A DNA stretch of 64,000 nucleotides from Asanoa ferruginea (GTDB lineage: Bacteria > Actinomycetota > Actinomycetes > Mycobacteriales > Micromonosporaceae): positions 3,596,001 to 3,660,000 of the forward strand of contig NZ_QUMQ01000001.1 in the NCBI RefSeq assembly GCF_003387075.1. Direction: 5' to 3'. Below the pieces are notes generated by a model. The model made no database searches and was not told where the DNA came from. It saw nothing but the letters and a program-made list of their open reading frames with translations. Below are positions 52,267 through 61,313 of this stretch, piece by piece (within the stretch, counting starts at the first letter, position 1; the number at the start of each line of letters is the position of its first letter). A program made the translations under genes and the position numbers.

Positions 52267-54383
52267 CGCCTATACACCTGCGGGCCGGGGGCACCAGCCT
52301 GGTCATCGCCGTCGACGGCGGCCGGCTTCCGCGCATCCTGCACTGGGGCCCGGATCTGGGCGAGATCGGCGACGGCGCCCTGGCCGACCTGGGGCTGGCA
52401 GCGCTGCCCGCGATCGGCGACAGCGCGGTCACCTACCCACAGCCGGTCCCGGTGCTGCCGCAGCTCGCGGAGGGTTGGCTCGGCCGCCCCGGCCTGGTCG
52501 GCGACAGCGACGGGCGCCGCTGGGCACCGAAGTTCGGCGACGCGACCTGGCGGGTCGACGGCACGGTGCTGGTGAGTTCGGCACGCGACCCCGAATTCGG
52601 CCTCGCGCTGGAGCTCGAGATCGAGGTGCTCGCGGCGAGCGGGCTCGTGCGCCAGCGGGCCGTGGTCCGGAACGAGGCGGCTGCGCCGTACCGGATGAAC
52701 GCCTTTGAACTGGCCCTTCCGGTCCCGACCGACGCGACCGAGATCCTCGACCTGACCGGCCGCTGGGCACTCGAGCGGGTGCCACAGCGCCGGCCGTTCC
52801 ACGTGGGGGAGTGGGTCCGGACCTCGCGCGGCGGGAAGCCGGGGCTGGAGCACACGCTGCTACTGGCGGCCGGCGAGGCGGGGTTCGGCTTCCGGCACGG
52901 GCTGGTGTGGGCGACCCACCTCGCATGGAGCGGCAACCAGGTGCTCGCCGCCGAGCGGACACCGGCCGACACTCGCCATCTGACCGCGGGCGAGGTGTTG
53001 CTGCCGTCCGAGGTCGTGCTCGGGCCGGGCGATGACTACCGCAGCCCGTGGCAGTACGGGTCGTGGGGAGTCGGGCTGGACGACCTCGCCGCGCGCTTCC
53101 ACCGGCACCTGCGGTCCCGGCCGCAGCATCCCCGCTCGCCGCGGCCGGTCGTGTTGAACACGTGGGAAGCGGTTTACTTCGACCACGACTTCGCGACGTT
53201 GACCGCCCTGGCCGAACGGGGTGCGGAGGTCGGCGCCGAACGCTTCGTGCTCGACGACGGGTGGTTTCTCGGCCGGCGCGACGACACCACGTCGCTGGGC
53301 GACTGGGCGGTCGACCCGGCGGTCTGGCCCGACGGGCTCGAGCCCCTCGTCGCGCGGGTGCGCGAACTCGGCCTGGACTTCGGCCTCTGGTTCGAGCCGG
53401 AGATGGTCAACCTCGACTCCGATCTGGCCCGCGACCATCCAGAGTGGATATTCGACGCGGGGCACGGCGCCGGGCCACCCTCGCGCTATCAGCATGTTCT
53501 CGACCTGGGGCACTCCGACGCGTACGCCTATCTGTTCGACCGGATGAGTGCGTTGGTCGCGGCGCTCGGCGTCGACTACATCAAGTGGGACCACAACCGC
53601 TATCTGCTCGACGCCGGCCACACGCCCGACGGCCGGCCCGGAGTGCGGGTCCAGGTCGAGCAGACCTACCGGCTGATGGCGCAACTCAAGGCGGCCCATC
53701 CCGGGCTCGAGATCGAGTCGTGCGCCAGCGGTGGCGGGCGCGTCGACCTCGGCGTCCTCGAGTTCACCGACCGCGTCTGGCCAAGCGACTGCAACGACCC
53801 GCACGAACGGCTCGAGATCCAGCGCTACACCGGGCTGCTGGTGCCGCCGGAGATGCAGGGCACCCACCTCGGTGCGGGGGAGTCACACACCACCCACCGC
53901 ACGCATCCGCTCGACTATCGCGCGGAGAAGGCGCTGTGGGGACACCTGGGCGTCGAGGTCAACCTGCTGACCGCCGATGAGGAGACCCGGGCCGCCATCG
54001 CGCGGTGGATCGCCTTCCACAAACGGCATCGGGCTCTGTTGCACTCCGGTGACGTCGTCCATGCCGACCTGCCCGACCCCGCGCTGCGGTTGGAAGGCGT
54101 CGTCGCGAGCGACCGGGGCGAGGCGCTCTACGCGTTCAGCGTCGTCGAACGCCCGGCGACCTGGCCGCCCGGGCGGATCCGGCTGCCCGGCCTCGACGAC
54201 GAGCGCTCCTATGCCGTGAAGGCCGTGCATCCCGGATCGGCGCCGGCAGCCGGCACCGTGCTGCCGCCCTGGCAGCGCGCCGGTGTGCTGTTGCCCGGGC
54301 GGGTGTTGCGGCTGGTCGGGATCGAGGCGCCAGCGTTGGATGTCGACCGCTCGGTGTTGTTGCACGTCGTGGCGGCGCCGTGA
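52263..54383 (+). CDS. GH36 alpha-galactosidase
   Basis: Cytosolic alpha-galactosidase of 706 residues that releases galactose from imported alpha-galactosides by a retaining mechanism. An N-terminal beta-supersandwich is followed by the TIM barrel with FVLDDGWFLGRRDD, LWFEPEMVNLDSDL, the nucleophile Asp in YIKWDHNRYL, CASGGGRVDLG and the acid/base Asp in WPSDCNDPHERLEIQ. Last gene of the operon; its product galactose feeds the catabolic operon at 55358. Confidence 0.94.
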   Translation: MTPIHLRAGGTSLVIAVDGGRLPRILHWGPDLGEIGDGALADLGLAALPAIGDSAVTYPQPVPVLPQLAEGWLGRPGLVGDSDGRRWAPKFGDATWRVDGTVLVSSARDPEFGLALELEIEVLAASGLVRQRAVVRNEAAAPYRMNAFELALPVPTDATEILDLTGRWALERVPQRRPFHVGEWVRTSRGGKPGLEHTLLLAAGEAGFGFRHGLVWATHLAWSGNQVLAAERTPADTRHLTAGEVLLPSEVVLGPGDDYRSPWQYGSWGVGLDDLAARFHRHLRSRPQHPRSPRPVVLNTWEAVYFDHDFATLTALAERGAEVGAERFVLDDGWFLGRRDDTTSLGDWAVDPAVWPDGLEPLVARVRELGLDFGLWFEPEMVNLDSDLARDHPEWIFDAGHGAGPPSRYQHVLDLGHSDAYAYLFDRMSALVAALGVDYIKWDHNRYLLDAGHTPDGRPGVRVQVEQTYRLMAQLKAAHPGLEIESCASGGGRVDLGVLEFTDRVWPSDCNDPHERLEIQRYTGLLVPPEMQGTHLGAGESHTTHRTHPLDYRAEKALWGHLGVEVNLLTADEETRAAIARWIAFHKRHRALLHSGDVVHADLPDPALRLEGVVASDRGEALYAFSVVERPATWPPGRIRLPGLDDERSYAVKAVHPGSAPAAGTVLPPWQRAGVLLPGRVLRLVGIEAPALDVDRSVLLHVVAAP

Positions 54384-54393
54384 GGGCGCCGGG

Positions 54394-55314
54394 TCAGCCC
54401 TTCGCGCGGTTGCGGTATTCGCTGGGGCTGGCCTCGTGCATCCGCTTGAAGTGGCGCGAGAAATAGAACGGGTCCGGGTAGCCGACTTCGTGGGCGATGG
54501 CGGCGACGGTCGCGTCCGTCGTGTCGAGGAGGTTGCGGGCCTGTGCCATCCGCAGCGCGGTGTGGTGCGCGAGCACGCCACCGCCGGTGGCCCGGCGGAA
54601 CAGCGCGCTGAGGTGGGAGGGTGAGACGCCGACCAGCGAGGCCAGGTCGGCCACCCGGACGGTGCTGTCCAACCGCTCGGCCAGGTAGGCCATCGCGCGC
54701 TGCAACGGATCGCCGGGTGTTGGCATCGCGCGGTCGACCACGATCTGCGTGAGGAGTTTCCACGCGGCACCGGCCGCGCCGGTCAGGCTCGCCGGCGAGT
54801 GGTCGCGCTCGAGGGTGGTCACGATCTCGTCGAGCATGGCGACCGCCCGGTCGAGGCGCCGGATCGGCACCACCGGCCTGACGGCGCTGGCGCCGACCTC
54901 CTCGATCAGTTCGCTCAGGTCGGTGCCGCGCAGGTGGCACCACCAGATCGTCCAGGGATTGCTCGCCGAGGCGCCGTAGGCGTGCGGCGTTCCGCGCGGG
55001 ACAACCAGCGCCATGCCGGCACCGATGCGGTGTTGCGTGCCCTCGATGTTGGCCCAGCCGGCGCCCGCCGCACACACGATCAGGACGGACTCCTCGATGC
55101 CGGAAGGGCGTTCCATCAGGTGGTCAGCGGCAGCGGGGTAGTAACCGGTGTCGGTGACCAGCAGGCGTCGGGTGACCGGGCGGGCGCAGGCCTCGACCAC
55201 GACCCGGCGCGGCACGACGGTCAGCCGCTGGTTGCGGAAGCCTTCCTGGATCGGCATCGGCTGAGTATTGGTGAACGCCATCGGATTGTCCAGGTGGTCG
55301 GGAGCATCGGACAT
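54394..55314 (-). CDS. AraC family regulator of the galactoside regulon
   Basis: A 306-residue regulator: N-terminal cupin-like sugar-sensing domain (VPRRVVVEACARPV, GIEESVLIVCAAGAGWANIEGTQHRIGAGMALVVPRGTPHAYG) and C-terminal double HTH (ADLASLVGVSPSHLSALFRRATG and VAAIAHEVGYPDPFYFSRHFKRMHEASPSEYR). ATG 55314 is used; 55281 and 55257 are shorter options. Positioned between two plus-strand operons, tail to tail with the importer operon and head to head with the galactonate operon; it probably activates both. Confidence 0.92.
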   Translation of the reverse strand: MSDAPDHLDNPMAFTNTQPMPIQEGFRNQRLTVVPRRVVVEACARPVTRRLLVTDTGYYPAAADHLMERPSGIEESVLIVCAAGAGWANIEGTQHRIGAGMALVVPRGTPHAYGASASNPWTIWWCHLRGTDLSELIEEVGASAVRPVVPIRRLDRAVAMLDEIVTTLERDHSPASLTGAAGAAWKLLTQIVVDRAMPTPGDPLQRAMAYLAERLDSTVRVADLASLVGVSPSHLSALFRRATGGGVLAHHTALRMAQARNLLDTTDATVAAIAHEVGYPDPFYFSRHFKRMHEASPSEYRNRAKG

Positions 55315-55357
55315 TCCTCGGCCGGGCGAGCCCGGGTTGACTAGCGAGGTGGGAAAG

Positions 55358-56089
55358 ATGGCACGGGGATTGTTGTCGGGAAAGGTCGCGGTGGTCACCG
55401 GCGCGGCCGCGGGAATCGGTGCGGCGGTGGTGGAGCGGTTCCTGGCCGAGGACGCACGGGTGATCGCGGTAGACGTGGCCGGTCAGGTCCCCGACCGGGC
55501 CGGCGTGCGCACGATCACCGGCGACGTCGCCGATCCCGCGACCTGGCGGCGGGTCGCCGACACGGCGCACGCCGAGTTCGGGCGGCTGGACGTGTTGCAC
55601 AGCAACGCGAGCGTCGTGGTGCGGGCGCCGGCCCACGCACTGTCGGAAGACGACTGGGACCGGCAGCTCGCGGTCAACCTCAAGGCGACCTACCTGGCGG
55701 TCCACGACTGCGTCGGGCTCCTGCGCGAGGCGCGGGGCGCCATCGTGTTGAGCTCTTCCGTGCACGCGCTGGCCGGCCTGCCCGGGCACCCGGCCTACGC
55801 CGCCGCCAAGGGCGGCCTCGTCGCGCTCGGCCGGCAGCTGGCGGTGGAGTATGGCCCGCAGGTGCGGGTGAACACCGTCCTACCTGGACCGATTCTTACC
55901 TCCGTCTGGGACGGCATCAGCGAGGCCGATCGCCGGCGCAGCGCCGCGGCCACCGCGGCCGGCCGGCTCGGCCGGCCCGAGGAGGTGGCCGCCGCGGTGA
56001 CCTTCCTGGCCTCTGACGAGAGTTCGTTCATCACCGGGGCGTGCCTGGTCGTCGACGGCGGGTGGACGGCCATGAAGGACTCCGCATGA
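55358..56089 (+). CDS. SDR oxidoreductase, possible galactose dehydrogenase
   Basis: Classical SDR, 243 residues, cytosolic. Motifs TGAAAGIG, a modified NNAG (SNAS), Ser in VLSSSVHALA, and YAAAK. First gene of the operon with galactonate dehydratase, so oxidation of galactose to galactonolactone is the simplest role (inference from context). ATG 55358 has GAGGTGGG upstream. Overlaps the dehydratase by four bases. Confidence 0.88.
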   Translation: MARGLLSGKVAVVTGAAAGIGAAVVERFLAEDARVIAVDVAGQVPDRAGVRTITGDVADPATWRRVADTAHAEFGRLDVLHSNASVVVRAPAHALSEDDWDRQLAVNLKATYLAVHDCVGLLREARGAIVLSSSVHALAGLPGHPAYAAAKGGLVALGRQLAVEYGPQVRVNTVLPGPILTSVWDGISEADRRRSAAATAAGRLGRPEEVAAAVTFLASDESSFITGACLVVDGGWTAMKDSA

Positions 56090-57249
56090 CGCTTTTGCCG
56101 GCCGGCCGGATCGTCAAGGTCGAGACGTTCCTCGTGCCGCCGCGCTGGCTGTTCTGCCGGGTCGAGACCGACCAGGGCGTCGTCGGCTGGGGCGAGCCCA
56201 TTGTGGAGGGTCGGGCCGAAGCGGTGCGCGCGACCGTCGACGTGTTGGCCGAGTATCTGGTCGGCCAGGATCCGCTGCGGATCGAGGACCACTGGCAGGT
56301 CATGGCCAACGGCGGGTTCTACCGGGGCGGCCCGGTGCTCTCGAGCGCGCTGGCCGGCCTCGACCAGGCGTTGTGGGACATCGCGGGCAAGGCCTACGGC
56401 GTCCCGGTGCACGCGATGCTCGGCGGGCCGGTGCGCGACCGGGTCCGCATGTATGCCTGGGTCGGCGGCGACGACCCCACCCAACTGGCCGAGAGCATCG
56501 GCGCCCGGATCGAGCAGGGATTCAGCGCGGTCAAGCTGAACGCCACCGGGCGGATGCCCGCGGTGGCGACGGTCGCCGACGTCAACGGCGTGGTCGACCG
56601 GGTCGCGTTGGCCCGCGAGGCGCTCGGCCCGACCCGCGACCTGGCGGTCGACTTCCACGGCCGCGTCGGCGCGGCCGACGCCCGGCGCATCCTGCCGCTC
56701 ATCGCCACCTGCCACCCGATGTTCGCCGAGGAACCGGTGCTGCCCGACCGGCCGCACCTGCTGCGCGACGTCGTGACCGCCAGCAGCGTGCCGATCGCCA
56801 CCGGCGAACGGCTCTACTCGCGGTGGGATTTCCGGCCCGCGCTGGAGGCCGGGGTTGCGGTGGTGCAACCCGACCTGTCCCACGCGGGCGGCATCTCGGA
56901 GACGCGGCGGATCGCCGCCCTCGCCGAGGTGTGGGACGCCAAGCTCGCACCGCACTGCCCACTGGGCCCGATCGCTCTGGCGGCTAGCCTCCAGGTCGCC
57001 TTCGCGACGCCCAACTTCCTGATCCAGGAGCACTCGATCGGCATTCACTACAACGAGGGCGCCGACCTGCTCGACTACGTGGTCGACCCGAGCGTGTTCG
57101 CGTTCACCGACGGATACGTCTCCCGGCCGGCCGCGCCCGGGCTGGGCGTGCGGATCGACGAGGCCGCGGTGCGGCGGGCCGACCAGGCCGGACACGCCTG
57201 GCGCAATCCGGTCTGGCGGCACGACGACGGCGGGTTCGCCGAATGGTGA
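56086..57249 (+). CDS. dgoD: D-galactonate dehydratase
   Basis: Enolase-superfamily enzyme (387 residues) converting D-galactonate to 2-keto-3-deoxygalactonate. Family signs: KVETFLVPPRWLFCRVETDQGVVGWGEP, AVKLN, metal ligands in VDFHGR, FAEEPV and TGERLYSRWDF, the general base His in APHCPLGPI, and the LIQEHSIGIHYN end typical of DgoD. Strong match with context: kinase and aldolase for the next steps follow. Confidence 0.93.
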   Translation: MTLLPAGRIVKVETFLVPPRWLFCRVETDQGVVGWGEPIVEGRAEAVRATVDVLAEYLVGQDPLRIEDHWQVMANGGFYRGGPVLSSALAGLDQALWDIAGKAYGVPVHAMLGGPVRDRVRMYAWVGGDDPTQLAESIGARIEQGFSAVKLNATGRMPAVATVADVNGVVDRVALAREALGPTRDLAVDFHGRVGAADARRILPLIATCHPMFAEEPVLPDRPHLLRDVVTASSVPIATGERLYSRWDFRPALEAGVAVVQPDLSHAGGISETRRIAALAEVWDAKLAPHCPLGPIALAASLQVAFATPNFLIQEHSIGIHYNEGADLLDYVVDPSVFAFTDGYVSRPAAPGLGVRIDEAAVRRADQAGHAWRNPVWRHDDGGFAEW

Positions 57250-58061
57250 TCCCCTTGGCTGCCCACTTCGACCTGCGCCACGGCGGTCGTTGGACGTCGC
57301 TGGCCGGCGGTGGCCGCGAGTGGTTGTGGTCGCGCCACGATCCGGCGCGGTCCGCGGTCGTGCCGGGATCGGCCTTCGTCGACGCCGGCGGCATCGAGGA
57401 GTGCCTTCCGACGGTCCGCGGCCTCCCCGACCACGGCGACGTGTGGAGCCGCTCGTGGGCCGGCTCGGCCGCCCGGAGCACGGCGAGCTGCGACGACTTC
57501 GAGCTGTCGCGCGCCGTCACCGACGAGGCCGGTGCGGTCGTGGCGACCTACGAGCTGTCGGCCGACCCGGGGTTCCGGTTCGTCTGGGCCGCTCACGCCC
57601 TGCTCGACCTGCACGAGGGCGCCCGGATCATCGCACCTTCCGGCACCGTGGCCCGGCTCTACCCCGAGGCGGCGCCGCTGCTGCATCGCCCGTGGCCCGA
57701 TGCCGCCGCATATCTGGATGGCACCTGGCCCGCGCCGCACGGCCTGGCGCTCGACCGGCTCGGCGCCGACGACGGCACCGCGGTTGGCGCCGTGCTGCGC
57801 TGCGCGGCCGTGCGGGTGGTGGACGGGGCCGACGTGCTCTCGCTGCGGGTGGAGGCGCCGCCGGACGTCCCGGTCGGCACGGCTTTGTGGCGGAACCTGG
57901 GCGGCTTCCCCGAGGGGTCGCCGTACCGCAGCATCGGTGTCGAACCCATGCTCGGCGCCGTTTTCGACCTCTTTGAGGCGGGTCCCGGCGACGCGGCGAT
58001 GATCCCGCCGTCGGGGTCGCTCAGTTGGCGGCTCGTGCTGGCCATGGAACGGATGAGCTGA
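57243..58061 (+). CDS. Aldose 1-epimerase-like protein
   Basis: A 272-residue beta-supersandwich protein of the galactose mutarotase-like group: LAAHFDLRHGGRWTSLAGGGREWLW, SAFVDAGGIEECLPTV, and a late IGVEPMLGAVFDLFEAGPGDAAMIPPSGSLSW. It may interconvert galactose anomers before oxidation, or act on the lactone; the catalytic His/Glu pair is not clear. Overlaps dgoD by seven bases and the aldolase by one base (TGATG). Confidence 0.75.
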   Translation: MVIPLAAHFDLRHGGRWTSLAGGGREWLWSRHDPARSAVVPGSAFVDAGGIEECLPTVRGLPDHGDVWSRSWAGSAARSTASCDDFELSRAVTDEAGAVVATYELSADPGFRFVWAAHALLDLHEGARIIAPSGTVARLYPEAAPLLHRPWPDAAAYLDGTWPAPHGLALDRLGADDGTAVGAVLRCAAVRVVDGADVLSLRVEAPPDVPVGTALWRNLGGFPEGSPYRSIGVEPMLGAVFDLFEAGPGDAAMIPPSGSLSWRLVLAMERMS

Positions 58062-58675
58062 TGGAGTTTCTCGAAACGCTGGCGGCCCGCCGCCTGCTGG
58101 CGATCGTGCGCGGGCCGGACGCGTTGGCCGCCACTCGTGCTGTGCTCACCCTCTTCGAGGAGGGCGTGGAGCTGGTCGAGGTCTCTCTGGTGACCCGCGA
58201 CGCGCTGAAGGTTTTACGGGACGCGCGTGCGGCGCTGGGCGGGTCTGCCAACCTCGGCGCCGGGACGGTGGTGTCCTCGGGGGATGCCCACGCCGCGGCC
58301 GAGGCGGGCGCCTCGTTTCTGGTCACCCCGGCGGTGAGCGAAGCGGTGTCGGCGGGGCGGGCGCTGGGTCTGCCGGTCCTGGCCGGAGCGCTCACCCCGA
58401 CCGAGGTGGTGGTGGCGCTCGGCTTGGGTGCCTCCGCGATCAAGCTCTTTCCGGCGTCGCTCGGCGGAGTGCGCCACCTGCGCGCCCTGCGCGACCCGTT
58501 CCCCGAGGTGCCGTTCGTGCCGGTCGGTGGAGTCGGCGCGGCGGAAGCGACGGAATACCTGGCCGCCGGGGCCGTGGCGGTCGGTGTGGGCTCGCCCCTG
58601 GTGGGTGACGCGGCCGCCGGCGGGAGCCTCGACGACCTGCGCGGCCGCATCCGCGCTTTCCGGGCGGCGCTGTGA
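58061..58675 (+). CDS. dgoA: KDPG/KDPGal aldolase family protein
   Basis: Class-I aldolase, 204 residues, cleaving 2-keto-3-deoxy-6-phosphogalactonate to pyruvate and glyceraldehyde 3-phosphate. Glu in VELVEVSLVTRDAL, GAGTVVSS, FLVTPAVS, and Schiff-base Lys in GASAIKLFPASLGG match the KDPG/DgoA fold; GGVGAAEATEYLAAGAVAVGVGSPLV binds phosphate. Symbol given from family plus operon context. ATG 58061 overlaps the previous stop; the kinase start overlaps its own. Confidence 0.88.
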   Translation: MEFLETLAARRLLAIVRGPDALAATRAVLTLFEEGVELVEVSLVTRDALKVLRDARAALGGSANLGAGTVVSSGDAHAAAEAGASFLVTPAVSEAVSAGRALGLPVLAGALTPTEVVVALGLGASAIKLFPASLGGVRHLRALRDPFPEVPFVPVGGVGAAEATEYLAAGAVAVGVGSPLVGDAAAGGSLDDLRGRIRAFRAAL

Positions 58676-59613
58676 GTGCGGTCGACGTCGCCACCTTCGG
58701 TGAGACGATGGCGGCCCTGCGGGCGGACGGCCCGATCCGGTTGGGCGGCACGATGCGGCTCTCGATCGCCGGCGCCGAGTCCAACGTCGCGATCGGCCTC
58801 GCCCGGCTGGGCCACCGCGTGCGCTGGGTCGGCCTGGTCGGCGGCGACGAGACCGGCGAGCTCGTGCTGCGTACCCTGCGGGCCGAGGGTGTCGACATCG
58901 GTCACGCCCGGGTCGACGAGCGCGGGCCGACCGGCCTCATCCTCTTCGAACGCCGCCTCGGCGATGTCGTCCGGGTCAGCTATCACCGGGCCGGTTCGGC
59001 CGCGTCCTTTTTATCGGCCGATGACGTCCGGCCCGCCCTCGAACCACCGCCCCGGCTGCTGCACGTCACCGGCATCACCCCGGCCCTCGGCCCGGGCCCC
59101 GCTTCGGCGGTTCGGGCGGCCGCGCAGTCGGGCGTACGGGTCTGTCTCGACGTCAACTACCGTGGCCGGCTGTGGGACCGCGATCGGGCGGCCGCCGCGC
59201 TGCGCCCGTTGGTCCCGTCGCTGTCGGTGGTGGTCGCGTCCGACGACGAGTTGGCTCTGGTCGCGCCGCCCTCGGCGACGACCGAGCGCGACCGGGTGGC
59301 CGCCCTGCTCGACGCCGGGGTGGCCGAGGTGGTCATCAAGCGCGGCGCGGCCGGAGCCAGCGGGCACACCTTGCACTCGCACGTTGACGTGCCGGCCCGG
59401 CGCGTCCGGGTCGTCGATGTGGTCGGGGCCGGGGACGCCTTCGTCGCCGGCTACCTGTCCGGGCTGCTCGACCACCTGGACCTGACCGGCCGCCTCGACC
59501 GCGCGGTCAGCACCGGAGCCTTCGCGGTCGCCTCACCCGGCGACTGGGAAGGGCTGCCGACCCGCGCCGATCTCGAGCTGCTCGACGCCCAACCCGGGTC
59601 CACGCTGCGCTGA
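58672..59613 (+). CDS. PfkB family sugar kinase (2-keto-3-deoxygalactonate/gluconate kinase)
   Basis: Ribokinase-fold enzyme, 313 residues: FGETMAALRADGPIRLGGTMRLSIAGAESNVAIGLARLGH at the N-terminus, CLDVNYRGRLW, and the GAGDAFVAGYL ATP/catalytic motif (Asp base). Most like KdgK; in this operon it phosphorylates 2-keto-3-deoxygalactonate, although DgoK enzymes are of another fold. GTG 58672, GTGA overlap with the aldolase. Confidence 0.9.
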   Translation: MSAVDVATFGETMAALRADGPIRLGGTMRLSIAGAESNVAIGLARLGHRVRWVGLVGGDETGELVLRTLRAEGVDIGHARVDERGPTGLILFERRLGDVVRVSYHRAGSAASFLSADDVRPALEPPPRLLHVTGITPALGPGPASAVRAAAQSGVRVCLDVNYRGRLWDRDRAAAALRPLVPSLSVVVASDDELALVAPPSATTERDRVAALLDAGVAEVVIKRGAAGASGHTLHSHVDVPARRVRVVDVVGAGDAFVAGYLSGLLDHLDLTGRLDRAVSTGAFAVASPGDWEGLPTRADLELLDAQPGSTLR

Positions 59614-59645
59614 CCTCGTTCGGCTTGCATTTTTCGGAGCAGCCA

Positions 59646-61304
59646 GTGAGTGGCCGCGCGCTGGATTACCTTCGTCCCGTGGGTGATCTTCTCGGCGACT
59701 ATCGCAAGGTGGCCGGGCCGCTGCCCAGGGAGCACCAGGTGTGGCGGCTGACCGGTCCGGGACTGTCTGCTCTGGAGCCTCCGGTGGGCGAGCCGTTGCC
59801 CGTGCCCGGTCGCAACGAACTGCTGGTGCGGCACGATGCGGTCAGCGTGTGCTTCTCCGACGTCAAGATCGCGAGGCTGGGCCTGGACCATCCGCGCGTA
59901 CGCGGGTTCCCGGTCGTGCCCGGCCACGAGGTGGCCCTCACCGTGGCGGCTGTCGGTCCGGAGCTGTCCGACGCCTATGCGCCCGGCGACCGGTTCATCG
60001 TCCAGGCCAACATGACCTTGGGCGGCGTCGCCCGAACGTACGGCTACGACGTTCGCGGCGGTCTCGCCCAGTACGCGGTCCTCGGACCCGAGATGTTGCC
60101 CTACCTCCTGCCGGTGCGGCCGACCACCGGCTATGCCGAGGCGGCGCTGGCCGAGCCGTGGGCCTGCGTCGAGGCCGCCTACGCCGTCTCCTACCGCACC
60201 ACCTGGCGTCCCGGCGGCACGGTGTGGCTGCTCGGCGACGGTGCCGGGGTGGAGTTGGGCGACGCGGCCGGCTGGCGCCCGGGTCGGGTCCACCTCGACG
60301 TCCAGGACACGGCTTTCGCCGAACGCGTACGCGAATGGGCGGCTGTCTCCGGTGTGGAGATCGTCGCCGGGGCACCGGAATCCGTGGACGACGCGGTGGT
60401 CCTCGGCCCGGATCCGGATCGCGTCGAACGCGCGTTGGCCGCGTTGGCGCCGAACGGCACCTGTGCCGTGATCACCGCCGAGCCGCTGCCGCGCCGGGTG
60501 CGGGTCGACGTGGGACGGCTGCACTATGACGGTCTGGCCCTGTTCGGCACCGCGCGTCTCGATCTCGCGGCGGCGTACACGCCGATCCGCACCGAGCTCA
60601 CGCCCGGCGGGCGCCTCTGGCTGCTGGGCGCCGGCGGCCCGATGGGCCGGATGCATATGCGGCGCGCGCTCCAACGAGACGGCGGACCGGCAACCATCGT
60701 GGCGACCGACCGCAGCGGCCGGGCGGCCGAGGCGTTCGGTCGCATCGCCCCGGCGGTCCTCACGTTCCTGTCGGAGCGCGAATGCGGCGACGCCGAAACG
60801 CTGGCGAAGCGCCTCAACGACGCGACGGGCGGGCTCGGGTTCGACGACATCGTGGTGATCGCGCCGGTCGCGGAGGCCATCGAGGCGGCGTTCGAGCACC
60901 TGGCCGACGGCGGCGTGATCAACCTGTTCGCCGGGCTTCCCCGGGGCACGTGCTGCGCCTGGGATTTCACCACGATCGCGCACCGCGGCGTGCGCGCCAT
61001 CGGCACGAGCGGCTCGTCTGTCGCCCACCTGCGCGGGGCCCGCGACCGCATCGAGAACGGCGTGCTCCAGCCGAACCGGTCGGTGGCAGCGGTGGCCGGG
61101 CTGGACGCGGCGCCGGACGTGCTCCGGGCGGTGGCCCAAGGGCGATTCGGCGGCAAGGTAGTCATCTTCCCGAACCTGCGCGAGCCGCTGCCACTGACTC
61201 CGGTGGGGGAACTGGCACGCGTGCTCCCCTCGGTCGCGGAGCTGCTGGACCGCGGCCACTGGAGCCTGGCCGCCGAGGAGGAACTGCTGCGGACGCTGAC
61301 CTGA
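59646..61304 (+). CDS. Enlarged medium-chain dehydrogenase with two Rossmann-like units
   Basis: Zinc-type MDR dehydrogenase, 552 residues, much longer than the usual 350-400. The catalytic GroES domain has VCFSDVKIARLG, the PVVPGHEVAL zinc motif and EPWACVEAAYAVSY. Then come two nucleotide-binding-like units: GGTVWLLGDGAGVELG with APNGTCAVI, and GGRLWLLGAGGPMGRMHMRRALQRDGG with FDDIVVIAPVAEAIEAAFEHLADGGVINLFAGLP. It resembles L-sorbose-1-phosphate-reductase-like members. GTG 59646 (GGAG upstream). Follows the galactonate genes by 32 bases, same strand; sugar or polyol oxidation is likely. Confidence 0.8.
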   Translation: MSGRALDYLRPVGDLLGDYRKVAGPLPREHQVWRLTGPGLSALEPPVGEPLPVPGRNELLVRHDAVSVCFSDVKIARLGLDHPRVRGFPVVPGHEVALTVAAVGPELSDAYAPGDRFIVQANMTLGGVARTYGYDVRGGLAQYAVLGPEMLPYLLPVRPTTGYAEAALAEPWACVEAAYAVSYRTTWRPGGTVWLLGDGAGVELGDAAGWRPGRVHLDVQDTAFAERVREWAAVSGVEIVAGAPESVDDAVVLGPDPDRVERALAALAPNGTCAVITAEPLPRRVRVDVGRLHYDGLALFGTARLDLAAAYTPIRTELTPGGRLWLLGAGGPMGRMHMRRALQRDGGPATIVATDRSGRAAEAFGRIAPAVLTFLSERECGDAETLAKRLNDATGGLGFDDIVVIAPVAEAIEAAFEHLADGGVINLFAGLPRGTCCAWDFTTIAHRGVRAIGTSGSSVAHLRGARDRIENGVLQPNRSVAAVAGLDAAPDVLRAVAQGRFGGKVVIFPNLREPLPLTPVGELARVLPSVAELLDRGHWSLAAEEELLRTLT

Positions 61305-61313
61305 GCTACCCGG

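Noticed and set aside
59451-61259. Minus-strand open frame of 602 codons under the MDR dehydrogenase
   Set aside because: Antisense noise; the plus-strand product has zinc and Rossmann motifs.
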